64,000 nucleotides of DNA from Saprospira grandis DSM 2844 (GTDB lineage Bacteria; Bacteroidota; Bacteroidia; Chitinophagales; Saprospiraceae), in contig NZ_JH719942.1 in NCBI RefSeq assembly GCF_000275825.1, positions 143,126-207,125 on the forward strand, given 5' to 3'. Made by a program: the position numbers and the translations under genes. The number at the start of each line of letters is the position of its first letter. The first letter of the stretch is position 1. Positions 9,143 to 17,976 of this stretch are shown piece by piece. The notes under the pieces were generated by a model. It worked only from the letters and a program-made list of their open reading frames with translations. It did not search any database and was not told the DNA's origin.

Positions 9143-9274
9143 GGGGCTGCCCCGCCCTGCGGGCGGGTCGGGCTGTGTCGCAGCTCGCTACTCGCTCGGC
9201 CCTGCAGTTTTTTTCGCTTCGCTTCAAAAAACTTGGGTCTGGCCCTTCGGGCCCCTGCTGTCCATCCCTCAGCC
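9143..9274 (+). repeat. GC-rich intergenic element, class A, forward (reference copy)
   Basis: Plus-strand order: GGGGCTGCCCC, hairpin 1 (GCCCTGCGGGC), conserved GGGTCGGGCTGTGTCGCAGC, a second conserved block around GCTCGGCCCTGC, hairpin 2 (AGTTTTTTTCGC...AAAAAACT), GGTCTG, hairpin 3 (GGCCCTTCGGGCC), then CTGTCCATCCCTCAGCC. It is followed by a further short hairpin (TTGGCCCC/GGGGCCAA). The three hairpin arms differ among copies but stay complementary, while the blocks between them barely change. It sits between fabD and the mrp gene. No open frame of its own looks protein-like. Confidence 0.92.
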
Positions 9275-9310
9275 GAATTGGCCCCAGAGGGGCCAATTTT
9301 GGACCAGCTC

Positions 9311-10405
9311 TTAAGATTGAACATTGACCATAGAAGTGGGCGGCATGGCCTCATTTCTAATGGCTATCTGCCGCAAAGTCTGACGGGCCACATTCATAAA
9401 GGCTTCTTTGGTCATAGGGTCTTCATTCAAAATGGCGGGCAAGCCATTATCTCCCCCCTCTCGGATGGCCTGCACCAAGGGGATCTGGCCCAAAAGCACG
9501 CTATTAGATTCTTTGGCCAATTGCTTGCCCCCTCCTTGTCCAAAGATGTAGTATTTGTTGTTGGGCAGTTCGGCTGGCGTAAACCAAGCCATATTTTCCA
9601 CTACCCCCAAAATAGGAACATTCACATTGGGCAGACGGAACATATTCATGCCCTTAACCGCATCGGCCAAAGAAACCTCCTGTGGGGTAGTGACCATCAC
9701 GGCTCCAGTTACGGCTACCGTTTGGACCAAAGTGAGCTGCACATCTCCGGTGCCTGGAGGCAAATCAATAATCAAATAATCGAGCTCGGGCCATAGGCAA
9801 TCTTGAAAAAACTGCTTGATGATGCCCGCCAAACGAGGCCCACGAAGTACCACGGCTTGCTCAGGCTCAATAATATACCCCATAGAAATAGAGGGAATGC
9901 CATATTTCTCAATAGGGACAATTTTAGGCTGCCCATTGATATCCTTAATTCTAGGGCGCTGCTTTTGCAAACCCAACATCGTTGGCAAAGAAGGACCATA
10001 AACATCGGCATCCATAATGCCCACTCTAGCGCCAAGGGCCTTTAGGCCTAAAGCTAAGTTGAGCGCTACCGTGCTTTTCCCTACGCCCCCTTTTCCAGAG
10101 GCTACAGCAATGATATTCTTAATCTGGGGCACAATAGAAGTCGGGGCCGTTTGGACCACCGTCGTTTTTACATGTATATGCACCTCGGCCTCTGGAAAAA
10201 CCGAATTGACGGCTGCTATACAGGCAAAGTTGAGGCTGTTTTTGGTCCCACTATCCATATTGGCGGGCAGGAGTAGACTAAAACTGACATTCTGCTCATC
10301 AGTTTCGAGCTGCTCCACCATCTGGGCCGAGATAATGTCCTCGCCAGATTTGGGGTCTTTTACCTCTCGGAGCGCCTCGATAATTTTTTGTTTATTCAGT
10401 TCCAT
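9311..10405 (-). CDS. mrp: Mrp/ApbC-family iron-sulfur carrier ATPase
   Basis: This 364-residue P-loop NTPase is of the Mrp/NBP35 type, which carries and delivers Fe-S clusters. An N-terminal MIP18/DUF59-like domain (residues about 1-85) precedes the deviant Walker A ASGKGGVGKST (Lys110). Then come the switch region DADVYGPSLPTMLG and DLPPGTGD. The C-terminal CxxC that binds the cluster in ApbC is absent: the equivalent stretch reads MAWFTPAELPNNKYYIFGQG. The protein may therefore act without a bridging cluster or use other ligands. It is a single gene, divergent from the K+ channel. Confidence 0.88.
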   Translation of the reverse strand: MELNKQKIIEALREVKDPKSGEDIISAQMVEQLETDEQNVSFSLLLPANMDSGTKNSLNFACIAAVNSVFPEAEVHIHVKTTVVQTAPTSIVPQIKNIIAVASGKGGVGKSTVALNLALGLKALGARVGIMDADVYGPSLPTMLGLQKQRPRIKDINGQPKIVPIEKYGIPSISMGYIIEPEQAVVLRGPRLAGIIKQFFQDCLWPELDYLIIDLPPGTGDVQLTLVQTVAVTGAVMVTTPQEVSLADAVKGMNMFRLPNVNVPILGVVENMAWFTPAELPNNKYYIFGQGGGKQLAKESNSVLLGQIPLVQAIREGGDNGLPAILNEDPMTKEAFMNVARQTLRQIAIRNEAMPPTSMVNVQS

Positions 10406-10468
10406 AAAATGAACGCTTTTTTAGATGACTGGCTTTTGCTATCTTCAGGCAAACGCCCCCCATCTGAA

Positions 10469-10476
10469 TATGTTTG
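10469..10476 (+). promoter_or_regulatory. -7 box (TATGTTTG) of the K+ channel gene
   Basis: An exact TAnnTTTG match lies 38 bp before the ATG at 10514. A GCCCCC...GGGGGC inverted pair brackets it about 10 bp to each side, which could occlude the box or form a leader hairpin. Confidence 0.5.
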
Positions 10477-10513
10477 ACAAAAGGGGGCTCAAAACTACGC
10501 AACAAAAATTAAA

Positions 10514-11347
10514 ATGAAGAGAACAGAGCGCCCCAAAAATTGGACAGCTTGGCGAGAACGCCTGCATGTGATTATCTTTGAGGCCGATACCTTGGGCGGA
10601 AAAACCTTTGATATCTTGCTGCTCATTGCCATCTTTTGCAGTGTTTTGGCGGTTTCTTTAGAGAGTGTGCAGGAGTATCAAAAGGACTATGGAACGCTAT
10701 TTTACATCCTAGAATGGGTCTTTACTATTTTCTTTAGCCTAGAGTATATCTTACGGATTATGGCGGTTTATCAGGCTAGGCGCTATGTCTTTAGCTTTTT
10801 TGGCATTATTGATTTACTGTCTATTTTGCCTACTTATTTGGGCCTCTTTTTTCCTATTTCTGGCGGCTTATTGACGGTTCGGGCGCTGCGGCTTATTCGC
10901 ATTTTTCGGATTTTCAAGCTGGGGGGCTTTCTCAATGAGGGCAATCTCTTATTGGGGGCGCTCTACCGCTCTAGGGCCAAAATTACCGTTTTTCTGAGCT
11001 TTATTAGTTTGTTGGTGGTGGTTTTGGGCAGCCTGATGTACCTAATTGAGGGGCAGGCGGACTCTGGTTTCACCTCTATTCCCCGCAGTATTTACTGGGC
11101 CATTGTCACCCTCACTACCGTGGGTTATGGCGATATTGCCCCTGCTACTCCTTTGGGTCAATTTGTGGCCGCCCTCATTATGATTTTGGGTTATGGCGTG
11201 ATTGCGGTCCCTACGGGCATGGTCACGGCCGAAATCATACAGCAAGAGAAAGGGAGTACGCCTAGCACCCAAGTTTGCAAAGCCTGCCTAAAAGAGGGGC
11301 ATGCTCAAGATGCAATTTACTGTAAATATTGTGGCGAAGAATTATAA
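10514..11347 (+). CDS. voltage-gated-like potassium channel with C-terminal zinc ribbon
   Basis: This 277-residue six-transmembrane channel has an S4-like segment with arginines at every third position (RALRLIRIFRIFK). The pore loop carries the potassium selectivity filter TLTTVGYGD. After the last helix comes a short tail with CKACLKEGHAQDAIYCKYCGEEL, two CxxC pairs forming a likely zinc ribbon. The usual cytoplasmic RCK/KTN or cyclic-nucleotide domain is absent. The ribbon could be a metal- or redox-responsive gate, but that is only inference. It has its own promoter box and a terminator follows. Confidence 0.88.
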   Translation: MKRTERPKNWTAWRERLHVIIFEADTLGGKTFDILLLIAIFCSVLAVSLESVQEYQKDYGTLFYILEWVFTIFFSLEYILRIMAVYQARRYVFSFFGIIDLLSILPTYLGLFFPISGGLLTVRALRLIRIFRIFKLGGFLNEGNLLLGALYRSRAKITVFLSFISLLVVVLGSLMYLIEGQADSGFTSIPRSIYWAIVTLTTVGYGDIAPATPLGQFVAALIMILGYGVIAVPTGMVTAEIIQQEKGSTPSTQVCKACLKEGHAQDAIYCKYCGEEL

Positions 11348-11357
11348 GCTCATGGCA

Positions 11358-11385
11358 AGACTTCCTTTTTGGAGGTCTTTTTTTT
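11358..11385 (+). terminator. terminator of the K+ channel gene
   Basis: AAGACTTCC, loop TTTTT, GGAGGTCTT, then eight T. One mismatch in the stem. Confidence 0.7.
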
Positions 11386-11598
11386 GGCCTCCCTTGCGGA
11401 TTCTGCGGCCTTAGGTTTACTCCCGATGCTCGTCGAACTGGCGCAGCTATAAGGGCTTATCGAAGCTCGCTAGGCCAAATGCACCCCTGATTTAGCTGAC
11501 AAGAACCTGTTCGCAATAAAAAAGTGGTCCATGCTGCAGGAAAGAAGCAATCTGAGAATTACAAATCCACTCAAGAGGCTTAATTTTACGGTTTTACA
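11386..11598. other. intergenic stretch with a decayed repeat fragment
   Basis: From 11386 to about 11475 the text (GGCCTCCCTTGCGG..., TTTACTCCCGATGCTCGTCG, GCTCGCTAGGCC) is a degenerate forward class B element. I see no gene or clear signal in the remaining 120 bp. Confidence 0.5.
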
Positions 11599-11777
11599 GG
11601 CCCGAAGGGCCGCAGGCCTAGCGATGTGCAACAGTGGCGCGCAGCGCCAGACCGAGCAAAAACTTGTTTTTTGCGAAGGGCCGAGCGAACAGCGAGCTGT
11701 GGAACGACAACAAGGCCTTTAGGCCGCAGTTCGACGACCAAAGGGAGTAACCGCCGCAGCTTTGCTGCGGAGGCCCC
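11599..11777 (-). repeat. GC-rich intergenic element, class B, reverse
   Basis: Arms in plus order are GGCGCGCAGCGCC and GCAAAAACTTGTTTTTTGC. Then comes the class B module ACGACAACAAGG-CCTTTAGG-CCGCAGTTCGACGACC, and the final hairpin CCGCAGCTTTGCTGCGG before AGGCCCC. Confidence 0.88.
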
Positions 11778-11784
11778 AAAACAG

Positions 11785-11822
11785 AAAAAGGCCTAGCTCC
11801 TTGCAGAACTAGACCTTTATAT
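11785..11822 (-). terminator. terminator of the 12-15 kb minus-strand operon
   Basis: On the minus strand AAGGTCTAGTTC, loop TGCAAG, GAGCTAGGCCTTTTTCTGTTTT gives an imperfect stem with a T-rich tail, just after the last gene of the operon. Confidence 0.7.
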
Positions 11823-11837
11823 TGGAGAGGGATCCTC

Positions 11838-12779
11838 TTATTTTTTGACAATCACAACGATTTTGTCGGTTTTCCAGAACTCCTCGGCATTATTGACCTC
11901 TAGGCGGTTGCCATTGATGGTATAAGAGCTTTCGGGGCGGGCGGGAAGCACGGCAATGATATCGCCTTCGGTGCCACATTCGATTTGGTTGCTCTCAAAA
12001 TAATTGATGCTAGAGCTATTGGCTCGGACGGCAGACTGGTACTGCTTGGTCAGCTTCATGCTAAAGCGGCTAAGGATGCCTTTTCGGCGGAGGGTTTTCT
12101 TACTACCGCAGGCCACATAACCTTTAGCTTGCTCATCGATAAAGACATTTTTTCGGTTGAGTTCCTCGATAGTGGTGGTGAGTTGGCGGTTCGTGCTTTC
12201 GAGGTCTTCATTTTTAGTTTTGAGTTCCTCATAGGCTTCTGATAGATTGCCTTCGCTTTCTAGCAGCTGCGACTCCATTTTAGAGAGGGCGGTACGGAGG
12301 CCATCGATTACGCCCTGGGCTTCTTCTAGTTCCTTTTCTTTGGCCATCACCTTTGTTTCGGCCTGAGAGATCATTTTGCGGAGCTGTTCATTTTCGATGC
12401 GGAAGCTATTGAGGCGGGCCTGCATTTGGCGGGCTTGGCCGTTAGACTTTTCGTTGGCATCTTTGAGGGCTTGGAGGCGGGCGATAATTGTTTGGCGTTG
12501 CGAGATATCGCCAGACATCTCTTTGCTTTGGCTCAGCTTCTGAATTTCCTTATCGCGGGTTTCGATAGCGCGTAGGGTATCCTCAATAGCATTGAGTGTT
12601 TCGATTGTTTCGGAGTATTCGCCACGAATTAGGCGGTCCTCCTCGCTCATGGCATTGAGTTTTTGTTGAATTGCTGAGTTTTCGTCTAGCAACTGTTCGT
12701 ATTCTGACTTATAATTATTGCAGGCTGAAAAGAGGAAGCTAGCGAGTAATAAAAAGCTAAAAAGGTAGGTGGTACGCAT
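11838..12779 (-). CDS. coiled-coil lipoprotein
   Basis: This 313-residue protein has a lipoprotein signal (MRTTYLFSFLLLASFLFSAC, Cys20). Residues about 25-215 form a long charged coiled coil rich in Glu, Lys and Gln. The C-terminal 90 residues look globular (YVACGSKKTLRRKGILSRF, then YTINGNRLEVNNAEEFWK) and resemble a Cbp1-like surface domain of unknown function. It is the third gene of a minus-strand operon behind the acyltransferase and a TPR-like lipoprotein, with a 41-bp gap upstream. An envelope spacer or scaffold role is inferred only from shape. Confidence 0.7.
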   Translation of the reverse strand: MRTTYLFSFLLLASFLFSACNNYKSEYEQLLDENSAIQQKLNAMSEEDRLIRGEYSETIETLNAIEDTLRAIETRDKEIQKLSQSKEMSGDISQRQTIIARLQALKDANEKSNGQARQMQARLNSFRIENEQLRKMISQAETKVMAKEKELEEAQGVIDGLRTALSKMESQLLESEGNLSEAYEELKTKNEDLESTNRQLTTTIEELNRKNVFIDEQAKGYVACGSKKTLRRKGILSRFSMKLTKQYQSAVRANSSSINYFESNQIECGTEGDIIAVLPARPESSYTINGNRLEVNNAEEFWKTDKIVVIVKK

Positions 12780-12820
12780 AAAAAAGCTACTACATTAGAA
12801 AGTGATAATAATAGATGGTT

Positions 12821-13468
12821 TTACTTGAGTCGCCAGTATTGTTTGGGGTCTACCGACTCGATAATTAGCTCTCCATTTTTAAGGTATGGCAGAGCTGGCG
12901 AGAGGTCGAGGACAAAATCCTGTTGTTCTCCCACTTGCTCGAGGAACATGATGGTATAGGGGGCTTGTTGTTCGATACGGCCAGTAACTTGGCAGCGGAT
13001 ATCGTTAGAGAGGTGTACATCGGCTAGGAAGCTTCCATCGGTTTCCTTAATTTCGACAAACTTCATAGAGAGAATTTCCTTATCGGCGGCATGTTCGTAC
13101 TCTACTTTGCCTACAAAGGGCTTGGCGGTTAAGATTTCTTTGGAGGGTAATTTAATACTTTTTTGAATATTTGCGAGGGCCTCTTGGGCTTCGGCTTTTC
13201 GTTTTCCTTCTGGAAACTCGGCCAAGTACTTTTTATAAAAATAGACGCGGTTTTCCATTTGGGCCTGAGCAAAGAGCAGGCGTTCTTTTTTGTTGGCTAG
13301 TTCGTCTTGGAAGCTATGCTCGGGGTATTGGCTGGCAAAGCTATCGAGGGCGGCTAAGCTATTGGCTTTTTCGGCAGTTTGCCAGGCGGCCTCTTCTTCT
13401 GGCGATACAGTGGGGCCGCAACTAAAGAGCAGCAGGGCTAGGGGCAGCCATAGGATACGGTAATACAT
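12821..13468 (-). CDS. small lipoprotein with helical repeat region
   Basis: This 215-residue lipoprotein has the signal MYYRILWLPLALLLFSC (lipobox LLFSC). Residues about 25-105 form alpha-helical repeats with a TPR-like pattern (ASQYPEHSFQDELANKKE, YLAEFPEGKRKAEAQEALA). The C-terminal half is beta-rich, about 100 residues, and matches nothing I recognise. It lies 10 bp after the acyltransferase gene, so the two are certainly cotranscribed. Confidence 0.65.
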   Translation of the reverse strand: MYYRILWLPLALLLFSCGPTVSPEEEAAWQTAEKANSLAALDSFASQYPEHSFQDELANKKERLLFAQAQMENRVYFYKKYLAEFPEGKRKAEAQEALANIQKSIKLPSKEILTAKPFVGKVEYEHAADKEILSMKFVEIKETDGSFLADVHLSNDIRCQVTGRIEQQAPYTIMFLEQVGEQQDFVLDLSPALPYLKNGELIIESVDPKQYWRLK

Positions 13469-13478
13469 CTTTAGGGTT

Positions 13479-15161
13479 TTAAATTTTAATCAATCGGTGC
13501 AGGCCGTAGGCCTTCATGCGGTTATGGTAATAATATAGCAAATTGAGGTCTTCACTTTCATAGCAGTTCTCTTTTTTGTTCCAAAAGAGAGGTTTATTAA
13601 CATGAAAGGCGCCAATATTTTGCAGGCCATCGGCCACCAATTCTTCTAAGCTGTTTTTGGCCAACATCTCTGATAGCTTAAGTTCTCCCTTAGCTTCTAG
13701 CTCTTTTAGAGCAGTTCGGAGCAGCTTCAAATTATCAAAGAGCAGGGCTTGGCTAATTTGGCTTTCTTCTTTTGGCAAACGCAAGATACCGTATAAATCT
13801 TGTTCTTTTTGTCTTGCTTTAATAATATTGAAGGCCGTAAAGGCCAAAAGATGGCTAGAGAGGACCACATTTTCTACCCTAAAGCGTTCGACAATTTTCT
13901 GGGCTAAACGTTCTGTATAGACTTCATTGCGCTGACGATCATAAGTCAATTTCTCCCCAGAGGTGTAATAATCCCGAATATCTATCTCTCGACCATGCGC
14001 ATCTAAACTATGCCCCTGCTCATCCACAAAATTGCCCATAACGTCCATAGGTTGGCCAAAGTTGACCAAAATCTCGGAGCTATTATAGACAAATTGCCGC
14101 AAATACTTCAGGATACCCATAGCGCTAAATCCGCTACCTTCAGGGATATAGAGTTCCTTGCCGGTATACTTCAAATGCTGTTCGATCAGGCTTTTGGCCT
14201 CTAGCACAAAGTGATAATTGAGGACCACGGGCACAATGTAGACCTTATTTTTTTCGCCTCTTTGCAAAACCGCTCCTTGGGCATCAATGGCTGTACCGAG
14301 CAGGCCCAATTTCAGGCGTTCTTCTAGGGCGCCATCTCTAGAGCGGGTACCGCCCGGAAAAAAGAGCGAGTGCACCCCTCTTTCAATAGAGAGTTGAGAA
14401 AAAGACTTCAGGCTTTCTAGGTAAAAGGGGTTTTTCTTTCGCCGGTCTAGGGTATAGGCCCCCAATCGGCTAAAGAAATAGGACATAATTTTATTATTGA
14501 ACAGATTGAGCCCAGCCCCATAAGAAAAGGCCAACATACCAATTCTATCGGCGGCCCAGCCAATCAGAATAGAATCTAGATTAGAAAAATGCGTAGGCAC
14601 AAAGACCACCGTTCCCTTATCGACCAAAGATCGGAGCTCTTCCACATGCCCAGAAATCCGCAATTTTTTGCGCAAATCCGCCTTGCGGATCGTTAGGGTA
14701 TTAAGGATAGAATTGAAGAGCATGGGCAGAAGAATTCGGGCCAATTTATAGGTAGAAATCTTAAAATTGCCTGTAATTTCTTCTGTGTAGCGTCTCAAAA
14801 TTCGCTCAGAGAGTTGCTCATGATGCGCTTGGGCTTCTGCCCCTTCCAATTTGGCCCCTTTGACCAATTTTCGGCGGATATCGCCCCAAAAATCGAGTTC
14901 GTCTGGGGGGTCTACTTTCCAAGGGTTTTCTAAAATTCGTTGTCGTTCTTTATAGACTACGGCCGCAATTTTCTGGGCCAACTCCCCCCCCTTTTTCTGC
15001 GCAATCAATTGGTCTTGCGTAAAGGCCACCAGCTGGTCCATAAACGCTTTTTTATCTCGATACAATTGATTGATGGGCCATTTATTGAGGTCCTCAATCA
15101 CAGAGGGCAAGGGATAGGCTTTTTCTGCCTGATAAGACTGATCCTCTTGTTCTATTTTCAT
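13479..15161 (-). CDS. glycerol-3-phosphate/lysophosphatidate acyltransferase (PlsB/PlsC family)
   Basis: The 560-residue protein carries the PlsC/PlsB acyltransferase motifs: HFSNLD (HX4D) around residue 192, GAYTLDRR, FFPGGTRSRDG (the FPEGTRSR block with Glu replaced by Gly) and a later IVPVVLNYHFVLEA. The long N-terminal (about 185 residues) and C-terminal extensions make it closer in size to PlsB than to PlsC. It would act at the inner membrane in phospholipid synthesis. It leads a three-gene operon with two lipoproteins. The Gly in place of the conserved Glu is worth noting, since that Glu helps bind glycerol-3-phosphate in PlsB. Confidence 0.82.
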   Translation of the reverse strand: MKIEQEDQSYQAEKAYPLPSVIEDLNKWPINQLYRDKKAFMDQLVAFTQDQLIAQKKGGELAQKIAAVVYKERQRILENPWKVDPPDELDFWGDIRRKLVKGAKLEGAEAQAHHEQLSERILRRYTEEITGNFKISTYKLARILLPMLFNSILNTLTIRKADLRKKLRISGHVEELRSLVDKGTVVFVPTHFSNLDSILIGWAADRIGMLAFSYGAGLNLFNNKIMSYFFSRLGAYTLDRRKKNPFYLESLKSFSQLSIERGVHSLFFPGGTRSRDGALEERLKLGLLGTAIDAQGAVLQRGEKNKVYIVPVVLNYHFVLEAKSLIEQHLKYTGKELYIPEGSGFSAMGILKYLRQFVYNSSEILVNFGQPMDVMGNFVDEQGHSLDAHGREIDIRDYYTSGEKLTYDRQRNEVYTERLAQKIVERFRVENVVLSSHLLAFTAFNIIKARQKEQDLYGILRLPKEESQISQALLFDNLKLLRTALKELEAKGELKLSEMLAKNSLEELVADGLQNIGAFHVNKPLFWNKKENCYESEDLNLLYYYHNRMKAYGLHRLIKI

Positions 15162-15191
15162 GTAAAGGGGGTTAAATGAAAAATTAAAGTG

Positions 15192-15199
15192 TATTTTTG
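15192..15199 (+). promoter_or_regulatory. possible -7 box (TATTTTTG) upstream of prmA
   Basis: An exact TAnnTTTG match. If used, the prmA leader would contain the class B element at 15238-15392. No -33 TTG was found, so this is weak. Confidence 0.35.
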
Positions 15200-15237
15200 C
15201 AGGCCAATAGGGGCCTAAATTACTCTTTTTTTATTTT

Positions 15238-15392
15238 GGGGCCTCCCCTCGCCCTTAGGGGCTCGGGGCGCTACGTTTCGGGGCTCGCAAGTCTGCTCGG
15301 CCCTTCGCTACTTTTGGGCTTCGCCTCAAAAGCAGCTTGGTCTGCGGCTTCGCCGCCCCCCTACACATCGCTAGGCCGTTCGGCCTAGGGCC
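15238..15392 (+). repeat. GC-rich intergenic element, class B, forward
   Basis: It starts GGGGCCTCCCC. Arms include GCTACTTTTGGGC...CAAAAGCAGC and GCGGCTTCGCCGC. It ends with ATCGCTAGGCC plus the hairpin GGCCGTTCGGCC. Confidence 0.88.
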
Positions 15393-15455
15393 GCTTGAGA
15401 GAGGGCCTTTTCTAATTTATGATATTTTGCTTGGCTACAAACATATAAAAAACTT

Positions 15456-16286
15456 ATGCAAACTTACCTTTCTTTTTCCTTTTCGGTAGCTGAAGAAGAC
15501 CAACAAGAGCAGTTAATTGCACTTTTGGCCGATTTTGCCTTTGAGGGTTTTCAGCAAGAGGAGGAGGTCCTAACGGCCTTTTTGCCTCAATCTGCCCTAG
15601 ATGAGCCCTTAAAAAGCTTTTTGGCCCAATTGGCGCCCAAATGGCCAGAGGCCCAAATTACAGAAATTGCGCCCACCAACTGGAATGCCCCTTGGGAGTC
15701 GGACTATCAGCCGGTTGCGGTAGATGACTTCTGTCTTATTCGGGCCAATTTTCATGCCCCTGCTGCAGCGCATATTGAGCATGAGATTGTCATTACGCCC
15801 AAAATGTCTTTTGGCACAGGGCATCATGCTACTACCTATATGGTTTTGCAGGCCATGCGTCCTTTGGACCTAAAAGGCAAAAAGGTGATGGATTTTGGTT
15901 GTGGAACAGCGGTTTTGGCCATCATGGCGGCCTATTTGGGGGCCAAAGATATTTTTGCCTTTGATTTTGATCCTTGGGCCTATGAAAACTCGGTAGAGAA
16001 TGTGGCCAACAACTGCCCCGAGGCGCCTTTGCGTTTGGCCCAGGGGGGAAGTGAATTATTGGAAGGGGAAACGGATTATGATTTGATTTTGGCCAACATC
16101 AATCGCAATGTAATTTTATCTTCTATCTCGGATATAGTGGCGGCCTTAAAGCCTGGCGGGCGGTTGATCTGCTCTGGTTTTTTGGAGGAAGATATTCCCT
16201 TGATTATAGAAAAGGGCCAAGGGCTCCGTTTATTGGAGCAAAAAGCTCGAGAAAAGTGGCGTTGCCTCATTTTTGAGAAAGGCTAA
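15456..16286 (+). CDS. prmA: ribosomal protein L11 methyltransferase
   Basis: PrmA trimethylates lysines and the N-terminus of ribosomal protein L11. The 276-residue protein has the family's N-terminal L11-binding domain (residues about 1-60). It then shows the conserved NWNAPWESDYQPVAV, the linker MSFGTGHHATT and the SAM-binding motif I VMDFGCGTAVLAIMAAYLGA. The later DLILANINRNVI is the NxN catalytic-site motif. Length and motif order are standard. It is a single gene ended by a strong terminator. Confidence 0.92.
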   Translation: MQTYLSFSFSVAEEDQQEQLIALLADFAFEGFQQEEEVLTAFLPQSALDEPLKSFLAQLAPKWPEAQITEIAPTNWNAPWESDYQPVAVDDFCLIRANFHAPAAAHIEHEIVITPKMSFGTGHHATTYMVLQAMRPLDLKGKKVMDFGCGTAVLAIMAAYLGAKDIFAFDFDPWAYENSVENVANNCPEAPLRLAQGGSELLEGETDYDLILANINRNVILSSISDIVAALKPGGRLICSGFLEEDIPLIIEKGQGLRLLEQKAREKWRCLIFEKG

Positions 16287-16290
16287 ATGA

Positions 16291-16325
16291 GAAAAGCAGA
16301 GGAAGATATCCTCTGCTTTTTTTTG
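16291..16325 (+). terminator. terminator of prmA
   Basis: AAAAGCAGAGGA, loop AGATA, TCCTCTGCTTTTTTTT: a 12-bp stem with a T-run. Confidence 0.9.
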
Positions 16326-16362
16326 GTCCAAATTCTGGGTGTAGGGGCGAGCGTAGCGAGCC

Positions 16363-16482
16363 GGCTGAGGGATGGGCAGCAGTGGCGCGAAGCGCCAGAC
16401 CAAAGCGCTGAAAGCGCTGCAGGGCCGAGCGAACAGCGAGCTGCGATACAGCCCGACCCGAGCGCAGCGAGTGGGCAGCCCC
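16363..16482 (-). repeat. GC-rich intergenic element, class A, reverse
   Basis: Arms in plus order are GGCGCGAAGCGCC, AAGCGCTGAAAGCGCT and GAGCGCAGCGAG. It is preceded at about 16346 by an extra hairpin (GGCGAGCGTAGCGAGCC). Confidence 0.9.
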
Positions 16483-16628
16483 AAAAAAGGATTAGCCTCT
16501 TGATAAAAAAAACGAAAGCCAGCAACCGTAGTTACTGACTTTCTATCCTGACAATTACACCATCCATCCTTAAATTCTTCTATGATTCAGCAAGAGGAAA
16601 CAGAGGCGAATGGATAAAAGAGGAACGC
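16483..16628. other. intergenic, no feature recognised
   Basis: About 145 bp between the repeat element and the SQOR stop. An A-run at 16504 and no stable hairpin or open frame of note. Confidence 0.4.
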
Positions 16629-17873
16629 CTAAACTTGTTTTCCTTTCATCATATAGTTCCAGTACAAATAGGGAAGCATATATTTTTTGAGTATCCAGAG
16701 ACGCCAGTGTTCCTTGGCCGAGTCAAAGACAAGCATTTGCTTGAGTTTGGGGTCGGGGATAAAGTTATTTTTATAGTCAAATTCGGCTAGGGCCATTTTT
16801 CCGTAGCCAGTAACGAGGGGGCAAGAAGAGTAGCCATTGTATCGTTTGGCGCTAATATCTTGGCCTTTCATGAGGCGGAGAATACTTTCTACCACGATAG
16901 GGGCTTGTTTGCGGATAGCGGCACCTGTTTTTGCGGTGGGCAATTTGGCCACATCGCCTAGGCTAAAGACATTGGGAAACTTGACATGTTGCATTGTTTC
17001 GATATTCACATCCACCCAACCTGCCTCGGAGGCCAAAACAGAATTTTTGACAAAATCGGGAGCGGTTTGTGGTGGGGCGAGGTGCATCATATCATAATGA
17101 ATACCTACTAGGCCGTCTTTTTCTTCAATTTTGGCATTAGAGTTTTCATTATAAAGGCTTTTGTGGTCGGCCATTTCGAACCAAGCGATTTGGTTGGGGC
17201 CATCTACCTTAACCAAGCGGTGGCCAAAACGGAGATGAATATCTTTGCGGTCTACTACCTTCATCAGGGTTTCGGCGATAGGTTTCACGCCAAAGATCTT
17301 AGAGCCGGGAGAGGCAAAAACGATATCTGTTTTATCCTTCAGGCCAGTTTTTTTAAAGTGGTCTGCGGCTAGGTACATAATTTTTTGGGGAGCGCCACCG
17401 CACTTAATGGGCGTAGTGGGCTGTGTAAAGAGGGCTGTACCGCCTTTAAAGTTTTGGAGGACCTTCCAAGTATGTTTGGGGTCGGTATAATTGCTACAAA
17501 CGACTCCTTTATCGATTGCTTCAGAGAGGCCTTCCACCAAAGAGCAGTCGATTTTGATACCGGGAGCGACCACGAGGTAGTCATAAGTATAGTCTCCTTC
17601 TTTACAGTGGAGTTTATTATTATCGGGATCGAAGCCTGTTGCGTAATCTTGGATCCAATCTACGCCAGCGGGAATAAGGCTAGCCATAGGGCGGGCGGTA
17701 TCCTCATAATTATAAGTATTGGCACCGACTAGGGTCCATGCGGGCTGGTAATAGTGTGTTTTTGCGGGTTCTACTAAGCCGATAGAAAGGCTAGCATTTT
17801 CTTTTTTGAGTTGGGAAGAAACCATAATTCCGGCTGTTCCTCCACCGATGACAAGTACCTGATAGTGTTTCAT
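16629..17873 (-). CDS. sulfide:quinone oxidoreductase, SQOR (type II) like
   Basis: This 414-residue FAD enzyme oxidises sulfide and passes electrons to the quinone pool at the inner membrane. The N-terminus has the dinucleotide-binding motif VIGGGTAGI. The redox-active cysteines of the mitochondrial-type SQOR are both present in near-identical context: PIKCGGAPQKIMYL and GYSSCPLVTGYGKMALAEFDY. The C-terminal MLPYLYWNYMMKG matches the membrane-binding end of that group. It is the last gene of a five-gene operon with thioredoxin and two rhodaneses, which fits persulfide handling. No persulfide dioxygenase is in view. Confidence 0.9.
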   Translation of the reverse strand: MKHYQVLVIGGGTAGIMVSSQLKKENASLSIGLVEPAKTHYYQPAWTLVGANTYNYEDTARPMASLIPAGVDWIQDYATGFDPDNNKLHCKEGDYTYDYLVVAPGIKIDCSLVEGLSEAIDKGVVCSNYTDPKHTWKVLQNFKGGTALFTQPTTPIKCGGAPQKIMYLAADHFKKTGLKDKTDIVFASPGSKIFGVKPIAETLMKVVDRKDIHLRFGHRLVKVDGPNQIAWFEMADHKSLYNENSNAKIEEKDGLVGIHYDMMHLAPPQTAPDFVKNSVLASEAGWVDVNIETMQHVKFPNVFSLGDVAKLPTAKTGAAIRKQAPIVVESILRLMKGQDISAKRYNGYSSCPLVTGYGKMALAEFDYKNNFIPDPKLKQMLVFDSAKEHWRLWILKKYMLPYLYWNYMMKGKQV

Positions 17874-17976
17874 AATATATTGGATAGTTGCTGACTGTCT
17901 GGCTCGGTTAAACTGGGCGTTCCTCTAAGCAGAGCAGGCAGTCATTGGTGAATAGTCAGTATAAATAATATAAGGC

